Source: a virus
DNA: 47,934 nucleotides
Strand: one strand, 5' to 3'
Virus record (IMG/VR): IMGVR_UViG_3300048592_000970
Location: 1 to 47,934 of that record
The translations under genes and the position numbers were made by a program. Below are positions 36,947 to 43,977 of the stretch, one piece after another. The first letter of the stretch is position 1. Every line of letters begins with the position of its first letter. A model generated the notes under the pieces. It searched no databases. It was not told where the DNA came from and worked only from the letters and a program-made list of their open reading frames with translations.

Positions 36947-37816
36947 CTACGTGGTGAGCATCCTAGCAGCCGGCGGTGGGATGATCTTCCACTGCCCGCC
37001 GAAGACTTCGGGCGACCCGCGCCCGTTGGTGAATTGCACCTGCGTCGCGCCCGGTACTGCCGTGATGTCGAAGGTGCCATTGTTGTTGGCATTCTTCGCC
37101 CCGGTGATGACGAGTTGCAGGCCGACCCAGGCGCCGATCGCGCCCATGCCGGTGACGGTCAGCGTGACCGTCGATCCGGTGCGGGCGAAGTTGTCGCCGA
37201 TGCCGCTGCCGGTGCCGCTCGCGATCGCGTTCTCCGAGGCCGGCCCCACGTTGACCCGGCCGGCGATCTCCTCCAGGTCCTCGACGCCCTCGAGCCGGCG
37301 GTCGGGGATCGTGGCGTCGAGGTCGACGTTGAAGATCACCAGCCACACGTGCAGGTCCTTGTGGACGATGATCGGGTCTTCCTTCGACGGCACCAGCACG
37401 CCGATCCCGTCGGCGGGCGCCAGCCGAGTGAGCCGGGCGACCACGTGCTCCATGATCGTGTACGCGCCCGGGCTGCCGCCCTGGCCGTCGAGCGAGGCCT
37501 CGTCGCCGGCGCTGCCCGCCTCGGGCGACTCGAAGCTGCTGTCGCAGCAGTAGACGTGCAGCTCGAGGTCCTTGGTGAACTCCGAGCGCTGCACGTTCGG
37601 CGTGCGGAAGACCGCGCCGGCCGACATGACCAGGACGCCCGGCGTGCGGCCGGCGAGGGCCTCGCGGATCTCCTCGACCCGATCCTTGCCGGAGAACTGC
37701 CCGCCGTACCGCTCGGCGGTCTTCAGGTAGGGCAGGCCCTTGGGCAGGTCCGCGATCACCGCGTCCTCGAGCTGGCGGCGCAGCGAGGGCGTCCAGCGCT
37801 GGCCGACCGTGCTCAC
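36947..37816 (-). CDS. Head-tail connector/tail terminator (Mu gp37, DUF1834 type), 289 aa
   Basis: Order and sequence fit Mu gp37: an N-terminal helix (L-R-R-Q-L-E-D-A-V-I-A-D-L), F-R-T-P-N-V-Q-R-S-E-F-T-K-D-L-E-L-H-V-Y near residues 70-90, and D-L-H-V-W-L-V-I-F-N-V-D. Residues about 170-289 form an extra strand-rich domain with V-T-L-T-V-T-G-M-G, not found in Mu and possibly surface-exposed. The start overlaps the stop of the upstream morphogenesis gene by four bases (ATGA-type junction). Confidence 0.75.
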   Translation of the reverse strand: MSTVGQRWTPSLRRQLEDAVIADLPKGLPYLKTAERYGGQFSGKDRVEEIREALAGRTPGVLVMSAGAVFRTPNVQRSEFTKDLELHVYCCDSSFESPEAGSAGDEASLDGQGGSPGAYTIMEHVVARLTRLAPADGIGVLVPSKEDPIIVHKDLHVWLVIFNVDLDATIPDRRLEGVEDLEEIAGRVNVGPASENAIASGTGSGIGDNFARTGSTVTLTVTGMGAIGAWVGLQLVITGAKNANNNGTFDITAVPGATQVQFTNGRGSPEVFGGQWKIIPPPAARMLTT

Positions 37817-38298
37817 CAGGCCTCCATGACGTGCGCCTGCATCAGCTCGGCGGCGACCTCGATCGTCTTCTCCGAGACCCAGGCGAACTCACGCTTGGGG
37901 ATCGAGCTGCCGCCGGCGGTGCCGCCCTGCTGGTGCACGTCGGACCAGGGCACGCGGTTGGTCATGATCCACTCGGTCCCGGTGGACCGGAACAGCCAGG
38001 CCGACTTGATCCGGCCCAGCATGTTGCCGACGCGCCGCTCGCCCTTGCGGGTCAACTGGCCGCGCCGCTTGCCTCGCTTGCGGACGATGCCCTTCGACTC
38101 CTTGATCCGCAGGAGCGTCGAGGCCGCGTAGCCAGGCCAGCCCGAGCTCGAGCCCTCGCGCTGGGCGAAGTGCTCGTTGACGTCGGCGCGGACCAGCGGG
38201 CGCAGCGCCTTCCACACCGGGCGCATGTCGCCGCCGGCGCGGTTCATGTCCTGGCAGCCGTCGGAGAACTGCCGCAGGTCGAGCTCGAAGCCGATCAC
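37813..38298 (-). CDS. Phage virion morphogenesis protein (Mu G / P2 S family), 161 aa
   Basis: Family features: G-F-E-L-D-L-R-Q-F-S-D at the start, a helix with V-W-K-A-L-R-P-L-V-R-A-D-V-N-E-H-F, the segment S-G-W-P-G-Y-A-A-S-T-L, L-R-I-K-E-S-K-G-I-V and W-I-M-T-N-R-V-P-W-S-D-V-H-Q-Q-G. The family completes head-tail joining. In Mu it lies before the protease; here it follows the gp36 homologue. GTG 38298 overlaps the upstream stop (GTGA). Confidence 0.8.
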   Translation of the reverse strand: MIGFELDLRQFSDGCQDMNRAGGDMRPVWKALRPLVRADVNEHFAQREGSSSGWPGYAASTLLRIKESKGIVRKRGKRRGQLTRKGERRVGNMLGRIKSAWLFRSTGTEWIMTNRVPWSDVHQQGGTAGGSSIPKREFAWVSEKTIEVAAELMQAHVMEAW

Positions 38299-38747
38299 GT
38301 GAAGCCTCGCATGGAGGCGCGCGTGAGCAGCTCGGGATCGAGCTCCTGGAAGCCGTCCCGAGGCACGATCTCCGGGTTGACCTGCGAGCTCGAGGGCGGC
38401 ATCGGCTCGGTGCCGCAGGAGACCTTGCCCTCCGACAGGGCGAGGAGCCAGGTCATGGTCTCCTCGTGGTCGGTGCGGTCGTCGTCGGTGAGCATGCCCT
38501 TCCACTTCTTCAGGTAGAAGACGGCGAGCTCGGCCGAGGTCTCCACGATCTTCGGGGGCACCGGGGCGGCGAAGCCGGTCGCGTAGCGCTTCTGCGCGTA
38601 GCTGTCGATCGTCGCGTCCGCCGACGCGATCGCGCGCGCGAGCACCGCCGCGTCGACCTCGCCGGCGTTGCTGCTGCTCGTGAGCTGGATCAGGTGCTTC
38701 CGGCCACGAGCCGCGGTCTCGACTTCAGCCTGCCCCGAGTACGCCAC
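38295..38747 (-). CDS. Head-tail connector (Mu gp36, DUF1320), 150 aa
   Basis: DUF1320 features: L-I-Q-L-T-S-S-S-N-A-G-E-V-D-A-A-V-L-A-R-A-I-A-S-A-D-A-T-I-D-S-Y near residues 19-50, and A-E-L-A-V-F-Y-L-K-K-W. The protein is probably a ring that joins the portal to the tail. A C-terminal region (about 100-150) is Pro-rich and variable. The ATG at 38747 is 4 bases from the upstream stop. Confidence 0.8.
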   Translation of the reverse strand: MAYSGQAEVETAARGRKHLIQLTSSSNAGEVDAAVLARAIASADATIDSYAQKRYATGFAAPVPPKIVETSAELAVFYLKKWKGMLTDDDRTDHEETMTWLLALSEGKVSCGTEPMPPSSSQVNPEIVPRDGFQELDPELLTRASMRGFT

Positions 38748-38750
38748 GGG

Positions 38751-39395
38751 TTACCTCCGGCGGTTCCCCGGGCGCTCCGGCTCGGTGGTCTTCTCGGCCG
38801 GCTTGGCCGGCTCGGGCGGCGTCGCCGGCGCCTCGCTCGAGGTGGGCGCCGGCGCGTTCTCCACCACGGGCGCCGGCGGCGGCTCGATCGGGGGCACCGG
38901 CTCGAGCGCGGGCGGCGAGGGCTTGCCCGCCGCCGGCGCCTCCGGGGCGACGCTGGGCGAGGTGCTCAGGCCCTCCGGCCGGCGGCGCTTGGCCCGCTTC
39001 TCGAGCACGGCCAGGGCGGCCTCGGCCTCCCCGAGCTCGGCGGTGGCGATGGCCACGTTCTGCGTCGCCTGGGTCTCGGCGAGCTCGCAGGCTTGGAGCT
39101 TGGCCGCGGCGTCCTCGCAGCGCTGCTGGGCCTGCTCGATGGCCAGGGCGAGGGCGTCGGCGGCGGCGTCCTCCGGGCTGACCTTCTCGCGGATCTCGAG
39201 CTCCTCCGACTCGAGCAGGTACTTGCGCTGCTCGAGCGTGAACTTGTCCACGGGGAAGAGCTGCGGCGGGCGCTCGTTGAGGGGATCCGGCGGCAGCCAG
39301 AGAACGCCACAGCGCTTGAAGCCGTCCTTGAAGCGAGGACGAGCGAAGCCGCCGATGGCGGTGGCCTTGGGGTGCGGCTGGATGGTCTTGGACAT
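38751..39395 (-). CDS. Mu gp35-like protein with coiled coil and Pro-rich tail, 214 aa
   Basis: Position between the major capsid and gp36 homologues corresponds to Mu gp35 (HI1506 type). The N-terminal 80 residues look folded (R-F-K-D-G-F-K-R-C-G-V-L-W and Y-L-L-E-S-E-E-L-E-I-R). Residues 80-135 are a coiled coil (Q-Q-R-C-E-D-A-A-A-K-L-Q-A-C-E-L), and residues 140-214 are a Pro/Ala/Glu linker. The family role is unknown; a capsid-associated function is inferred. Confidence 0.65.
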   Translation of the reverse strand: MSKTIQPHPKATAIGGFARPRFKDGFKRCGVLWLPPDPLNERPPQLFPVDKFTLEQRKYLLESEELEIREKVSPEDAAADALALAIEQAQQRCEDAAAKLQACELAETQATQNVAIATAELGEAEAALAVLEKRAKRRRPEGLSTSPSVAPEAPAAGKPSPPALEPVPPIEPPPAPVVENAPAPTSSEAPATPPEPAKPAEKTTEPERPGNRRR

Positions 39396-39475
39396 CGGTC
39401 TCTCTCCTGTCGGGACGGTTCGCTGCGCGCCCCGATCAGGAGATCGACCCGGCGGGGCTACCCGGGCGACGGCTC

Positions 39476-40402
39476 TTACGTCGTGCCGTTCGACCCGATC
39501 GCGAGCTGCGGGAGGCCGTAGCCCGCGTTGTAGCGGGCGTCGGCGCCGTAGTACAGGGTGCCGGTCATGAAGCGGTCCTTCGAGTCCGGCCCGGTCACGC
39601 CCTGGAAGCGCACGTCCTGGCGGATCTGGAAGATCAGCGGACGGATCGGCTTCGAGAGGTCGACCAGGAACCACTTCGCGGCGTGCGCGCCCACCAGCTT
39701 GGGCGACACGTAGAGCTGCGCGGTGCCCTGGTTGGTGTTGGTCGCGCCGTTCGCGTTGCGGTCGGCGAGCAGCAGGTCGCGGGCCACCTTGCGGTTCGAC
39801 GGGCCCACGATCAGGTGCGTGGGGTTGATGTTGAGCGGCTCGCCGCTCTCGTCGACCATCTCGAGCGCGCGCTGCCACGCGGTGTCGTACGCGCCCGAGT
39901 CGTCCAGCGTCGCGGTCAGCAGGTTGCTGTAGGTCGGCCCGTTGCCGTCCTGGTGCGTCGCCGAGAAGAAGGCCTGCCCGTCGTAGGCCGCGCCGTAGGC
40001 GGTGGTGGCGAAGCCGTTGACGAGGAAGTCCACCAGCAGGTTGATGCGGTGGATCTGCGCCTTCATCGCGAGCTGCGCGATCTTGGGCGCGTACATGCCG
40101 GTCTTCTCGTCGGCCAGGTCGACCTCGGAGACCTCCAGGCCGTTGGCCCACCGCTTGTTGGTGATGCGGTACGACTGCGCGCGGACCTTCGCGATCTTCC
40201 GCTCGCCGACCCACTCCTGGAAGGCCGGCACGTCGCCGAACCAGTTGTACTGCTCCGACTCGTCCTGGCTGTTGATGACCATGGCGAGCTGCTCCCAGAA
40301 GTTGTCGGTCTTCTTCAGGGAGTCGAAGGCGGTGTTGAACTGCGTCTGGAAGCCGACGCGGGTGATCTCGATCTGCTCGGCGCTGATGAACTGCGGTCCC
40401 AT
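39476..40402 (-). CDS. Major capsid protein (Mu T family), 308 aa
   Basis: Features of the Mu major head subunit: Q-F-N-T-A-F-D-S-L, W-F-G-D-V-P-A-F-Q-E-W-V-G-E-R near residues 54-68, Y-R-I-T-N-K-R-W-A-N-G-L-E-V, and N-L-L-T-A-T-L-D-D-S-G-A-Y-D-T-A-W-Q-R-A-L. At 308 aa it is like Mu T. It should have an HK97 fold. The 80-base gap downstream and the strong ribosome site suggest high independent expression. Confidence 0.9.
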   Translation of the reverse strand: MGPQFISAEQIEITRVGFQTQFNTAFDSLKKTDNFWEQLAMVINSQDESEQYNWFGDVPAFQEWVGERKIAKVRAQSYRITNKRWANGLEVSEVDLADEKTGMYAPKIAQLAMKAQIHRINLLVDFLVNGFATTAYGAAYDGQAFFSATHQDGNGPTYSNLLTATLDDSGAYDTAWQRALEMVDESGEPLNINPTHLIVGPSNRKVARDLLLADRNANGATNTNQGTAQLYVSPKLVGAHAAKWFLVDLSKPIRPLIFQIRQDVRFQGVTGPDSKDRFMTGTLYYGADARYNAGYGLPQLAIGSNGTT

Positions 40403-40445
40403 CGGTATCTCCTTTGCTCGAGGTGCTCGTGTTCAGCCGAGCGGG

Positions 40446-41165
40446 TTACGCGATGGTCACGCCAGCGGCGGCGATGATGATCCACCCGACGCCGAGTCGC
40501 CACTCGAGCTCGGCCCACTCGTTGGCGGCGTCGAACGCCAGGGTGGCGAAGCCGGAGGGCGTCGCGGGGGTGAGGGTGGCCGCGTTGGCGCCCGACGCGG
40601 CGGGCTGCCGGATGTTCTTGCGCTGGCCGTGGTAGCGGCCATCGGCCAGGGTGATCGCGATCGCGGCGGCGTGGCCGAGGATCGTGGTGCGGGTGTCGAC
40701 GGAGACGGCGCCCGCGAGGGACACCGTCTCGAGGCCGACGTTGCCGGCCGTCGCGTTCTCGGCGCGCACGTCGATCCAGACGCCGCCCGAGTCGATCTCG
40801 ATCACGATGCCGGCGATGATGCCGGCCGTGCCGCGATCGCCGACGGTCTGATCGTCGACGACGTAGCAGGGGTTGCCGCGGTCGGCGGCGACCAGCGTGG
40901 CCGTGCCGTCGTTGGCGAAGTAGAAGTTGCCTTCCTTCACCGTGATGGTCTTGGCGCCGTCGGTGACGGTGCTGTTGATCACCTGCCGGTCGGCCACGCC
41001 GACGACGCGCTGCCCGGCGGTGTTGGCCGCCGGCACGGCGAAGCCGGCCGCGTTGAGCGCGACGAGCGCGCCGGCGTAGATGGTCGTCGAGGCAGCGACC
41101 GGGTAGACGCGCTGGTCCCAGGTGCTGCGGCGCTGCGTGTTCCGGTCCTTCGCGAGGGGAGCCAT
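40446..41165 (-). CDS. Capsid decoration-like protein, 239 aa
   Basis: The gene lies between protease-scaffold and major capsid, where Mu-like phages with a decoration protein carry it. The sequence is Ala/Thr/Val-rich with strand repeats (V-A-L-N-A-A-G-F-A-V-P-A and T-I-T-V-K-E-G-N-F-Y-F-A-N-D) as in DUF2190-type decoration proteins, and has a C-terminal strand-rich extension. Probably trimers on the capsid surface. ATG 41165 has GGAGGATC-type site upstream. Confidence 0.7.
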   Translation of the reverse strand: MAPLAKDRNTQRRSTWDQRVYPVAASTTIYAGALVALNAAGFAVPAANTAGQRVVGVADRQVINSTVTDGAKTITVKEGNFYFANDGTATLVAADRGNPCYVVDDQTVGDRGTAGIIAGIVIEIDSGGVWIDVRAENATAGNVGLETVSLAGAVSVDTRTTILGHAAAIAITLADGRYHGQRKNIRQPAASGANAATLTPATPSGFATLAFDAANEWAELEWRLGVGWIIIAAAGVTIA

Positions 41166-41207
41166 GGTGATCCTCCTGATCCGTCCGTGGTGGTGGTGCT
41201 CGAGGAC

Positions 41208-41747
41208 TTACGCCGACGCGCCCGGACGAGCGACCTGCTCGCCGTTCTTCGTCTTCAGGTAGTCCTCCGGCTTCACGCCGTTCTTCTGGCACCACCGGAT
41301 CTCGGCGGCGGACAGGCCCACCGCGGGGTTGGTGGTCGGCGACGCCGAGCTCTTGGTCTCGGTCGTCTCGACCTGGCTGCGACCGACCGGCAGGGTCGGC
41401 TCGATCTGGTTGACGAACTGCGCCGCGGCCTCGAGCCCGCCGTTCTTGGCGATGTGGCGGATCGTCTTCTCGATCGGCGTCTCGACGCGCTCGCCCTTCT
41501 CGTTCCGCTTGAAGGAGAAGCGGCCCTCGGCCACGCCGCGCTCGATCAGCGCCTCGGTGTCGCGCCCGAGCTGGGCGGTCTCCTGCGCGGCGAGCTTCTC
41601 CTGCGCGGCGCGCAGGCCGGTGCGCAGGGTCTCGATCTCCTGGTCCTTCGCCCCGAGCTGGAGCTTCAGACCCTCGACCGCGGTGACGGCTTCGTCCTCG
41701 GAGGCGGTCGCCGCGAGGGCCAGGATCGGGAGCAGGCGCTTGAGCAT
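41208..41747 (-). CDS. Internal-start scaffold protein (Mu Z type), 179 aa
   Basis: ATG 41747, in frame with the protease gene, is preceded by GGAAGGAC with a 7-base spacing, a strong ribosome site in the middle of a gene. The product M-L-K-R-L-L-P-I-L-A-L-A-A-T-A is almost all helical with a coiled coil (L-K-L-Q-L-G-A-K-D-Q-E-I-E-T-L-R). In Mu the scaffold Z is made exactly this way from inside gene I. The C-terminus (E-I-R-W-C-Q-K-N-G-V-K-P-E-D-Y-L) may touch the capsid protein. Confidence 0.75.
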   Translation of the reverse strand: MLKRLLPILALAATASEDEAVTAVEGLKLQLGAKDQEIETLRTGLRAAQEKLAAQETAQLGRDTEALIERGVAEGRFSFKRNEKGERVETPIEKTIRHIAKNGGLEAAAQFVNQIEPTLPVGRSQVETTETKSSASPTTNPAVGLSAAEIRWCQKNGVKPEDYLKTKNGEQVARPGASA

Positions 41748-42494
41748 GGTGGTGTCCTTCCGCGCCGGTTCGGGCGCTCGTTTGGCCGACAGGGCCTGTC
41801 GGATGGAGTCGACGTCCGTGCCCAGCACGGCCGGAACGGAGACGGAGCTGGTCTCGAGGCCGACCGCGTCGGTGACCTCGAGCTGGCAAACGACGCCGTC
41901 GTACTCGGCGCCGAAATCGTGTTCGCACTCGGTCCACACCGAGAACCAGCCGCGGATCATCGGCTCGCCGCAGATCGAGCAGACCATGTCCCCGGTCGAC
42001 TCGTAGCTGATCGAGAAGCGGTCGATCAGCCCACGCAGGGCGGCCTCGACCGCCCAGGGTGCGGTGAGCTCGAGCTCCTGGCGGATGTGCCAGCCACCGC
42101 CGTCTAGGTCCTCGGCCTTGCTGTCCACGATCCGCCCGCCGCGCGCCAGAGCGTTGTTGTGCTCGTGGTCACGCATGTACGGCAGGCCGGCGAAGCTGGC
42201 GGCGAACGACGACCGCCGGCCGTCGCGCACGCGCGTGTAGTGCCGGTTCGGCTCGTTCGGCTTCTGGACGTAGACGATCGCGTCGATGGTGAGCTGCACG
42301 AACTTGCCGGCCAGGGCGTCGGCGAGGAGCTGCTCGCGCTCGTTCTCGGCGAGCTCGAGCTTGGCACCGCCCTTCACTCGCCGCAGGGCCACGATCGAGC
42401 CGCCCGCGAACGAGTGACTCGGGATCTGGCCCTTGAGGCTCACGGGCTTATCCGGTGCTTCCACGTTGCAATAGTGGAAGCACGAAGATCGCAT
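41208..42494 (-). CDS. Prohead protease fused to scaffold (Mu I type), up to 428 aa
   Basis: The first 240 residues fit Mu I-like prohead proteases: A-I-V-Y-V-Q-K-P-N-E-P-N-R-H-Y-T-R-V, F-A-A-S-F-A-G-L-P-Y-M-R-D-H near residues 103-116 and a later D-x-F-S-I-S-Y region with C-S-I-C-G ... C-E-H. The last 180 residues are a scaffold domain with its own in-frame start (see 41208-41747). ATG 42494 has no ribosome site. GTG 42464, just after a 10-bp inverted repeat, would give 418 aa and is an equal candidate. Confidence 0.75.
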   Translation of the reverse strand: MRSSCFHYCNVEAPDKPVSLKGQIPSHSFAGGSIVALRRVKGGAKLELAENEREQLLADALAGKFVQLTIDAIVYVQKPNEPNRHYTRVRDGRRSSFAASFAGLPYMRDHEHNNALARGGRIVDSKAEDLDGGGWHIRQELELTAPWAVEAALRGLIDRFSISYESTGDMVCSICGEPMIRGWFSVWTECEHDFGAEYDGVVCQLEVTDAVGLETSSVSVPAVLGTDVDSIRQALSAKRAPEPARKDTTMLKRLLPILALAATASEDEAVTAVEGLKLQLGAKDQEIETLRTGLRAAQEKLAAQETAQLGRDTEALIERGVAEGRFSFKRNEKGERVETPIEKTIRHIAKNGGLEAAAQFVNQIEPTLPVGRSQVETTETKSSASPTTNPAVGLSAAEIRWCQKNGVKPEDYLKTKNGEQVARPGASA

Positions 42495-42519
42495 TCTGTC
42501 TAGAGGCCCGAAAACTGTG

Positions 42520-42557
42520 AGGCCCCACCGGCGGGGGCTAGTCCGTCGGTGGGGCCT
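42520..42557 (-). terminator. Hairpin terminator between portal and protease genes
   Basis: AGGCCCCACCG (42520-42530) and CGGTGGGGCCT (42547-42557) form a perfect 11-bp stem with a 16-base loop. On the minus strand the stem is followed by CACAGTTTTCGG, a short T-run. It lies in the 134-base gap after the portal gene, the only large gap in the head block. It would separate or reduce read-through from packaging genes into the protease-capsid genes. Confidence 0.55.
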
Positions 42558-42628
42558 GCTCCGGGCCGTGCGCTGGGGGGCGTCGAGAGGTGTGGACGGA
42601 AGGAGCCTAGACCCGATCGAGCGGCCGG

Positions 42629-43975
42629 TCAATCGCCGGCCGGCGGCGCCTTCTTCCCGCTCGCCGGCGGCGCGGCGGGCGCCGGCTCGGGCGCTCGCTC
42701 GAGGGCCTCGCCGGTCGGCGCCTTCACGTAGAACTCCTGGCGCACCTGGTCGGCGTCCAGCTTGAGGCCGAGCTTGTTGACCAGGATGTCGAGGATCTCG
42801 GCGCGGGTCTTCGGGTCGACCTCGCGCATCACGTGGATCCGCGCCTTGGGCACCACGCACTGGAAGCCGTTGTAGTGGACGAACTGCTTGCAGATCGAGG
42901 CGCCCCAGGAGTCGCTGAGGAAGGTCGCGTCGCTCGCGGTGATGTCGAAGCTGGTCGAGGCGTGCACGCTGGCCTGGGCGTAGCTGCCGGCGCCGCCGAC
43001 GTCGGAGCCGAGCGTCGCGCCGCGCACCAGCTTGCTGATCAGCTCGTCCATGTAGCGGCAGAGCGTGGCCTGGACGTCCTGCGGCCCGCCGCCCTTCGAC
43101 ATCTCGTGCACCACGATCTTGCAGGTCTGGGCGAACACGCCGGCGCCGTCGCGCCCGAGCTGCGTGACGGCCTTCTTCAGGATCGCCTTGTCCTCCGGGC
43201 TCGCGCGCTCGTTGTACTCGCCGGTCACGTACGGGATGCCGAAGCGCTCGCAGAAGATCACCCAGTCGCGCATCGCCCAGCGCTTGAACATGACCAGCCA
43301 CGCGATCACGCGCAGGAGGCCGGCGCGGGTCGCCTGCTCGTCGTCGTCGCAGGTGGAGAAGATCCACTCGCCCGGCCGCAGCTTCTCGCCGTCCCAGTTG
43401 TTGGCGGTCGTGATGATCCGCGGGTCGTCGGTCACCTCCTCGAAGCGGAAGCGCCGCATGGGCACGATCTGGAACCACTTCGGGGCCACGATCCCGTCCG
43501 GATCGAGGCGCCAGACCACGTTGACGCCGGCGTAGCCCCACAGCGGGGCCTTGAGGGTGTGCGCCATCGCGGCGCGCACGTTGGGCACCTCGCGCAGCTT
43601 GAGCTCGAGCAGCTTGGCCACGCGGGCGTCCTCGGGCTTGTCGCCGCCCTCGCCGGCCTGGATCTGCCACGGCTTGCCCAGCACCGAGAGCTTGCGCAGC
43701 TGCACCTGCGAGCGCAGCTGGCCCTCGATCTCGAGCATGTCCTTGAAGAGGTCGCACTGCCGCTGCGGCCAGCCTCGGTCGGCCTCGTCGAAGATGGTCA
43801 CCAGCGACTGCACGGTCAGCCCGCGCCCGGGATGGCCCTCGTAGTTGGTGAAGATGTCGATGGTCTCGGCCTGCGTTTTCCCGCTCGGCATCTCGTCGGG
43901 GAGCGGCGCCGGCTCGCGCAGCGCGTGGCGAAGAGGCGTCTCGGCGTAGCGCTTCCAGCGGTGCGATCTGGCCAT
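42629..43975 (-). CDS. Portal protein (DUF935, Mu gp29), 448 aa
   Basis: DUF935 portals form the 12-mer ring through which DNA enters. The match is clear: L-F-K-D-M-L-E-I-E-G-Q-L-R-S-Q-V-Q-L-R-K near residues 78-97, L-W-G-Y-A-G-V-N-V-V-W, W-D-G-E-K-L-R-P-G-E-W-I-F, L-V-M-F-K-R-W-A-M-R-D-W-V-I-F-C-E-R-F-G and R-G-A-T-L-G-S-D. The C-terminus is an Ala/Pro-rich tail. I chose ATG 43975; a TTG at 43981 overlapping the terminase stop is possible. No separate Mu F-like minor head gene follows. Confidence 0.9.
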   Translation of the reverse strand: MARSHRWKRYAETPLRHALREPAPLPDEMPSGKTQAETIDIFTNYEGHPGRGLTVQSLVTIFDEADRGWPQRQCDLFKDMLEIEGQLRSQVQLRKLSVLGKPWQIQAGEGGDKPEDARVAKLLELKLREVPNVRAAMAHTLKAPLWGYAGVNVVWRLDPDGIVAPKWFQIVPMRRFRFEEVTDDPRIITTANNWDGEKLRPGEWIFSTCDDDEQATRAGLLRVIAWLVMFKRWAMRDWVIFCERFGIPYVTGEYNERASPEDKAILKKAVTQLGRDGAGVFAQTCKIVVHEMSKGGGPQDVQATLCRYMDELISKLVRGATLGSDVGGAGSYAQASVHASTSFDITASDATFLSDSWGASICKQFVHYNGFQCVVPKARIHVMREVDPKTRAEILDILVNKLGLKLDADQVRQEFYVKAPTGEALERAPEPAPAAPPASGKKAPPAGD

Positions 43976-43977
43976 TC

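Noticed and set aside
34603-36957. A 784-residue plus-strand open frame opposite the sheath and tube genes
   Set aside because: It is the mirror of well-recognised structural genes in high-GC DNA, rich in Arg/His/Asp/Val, with no start signals.
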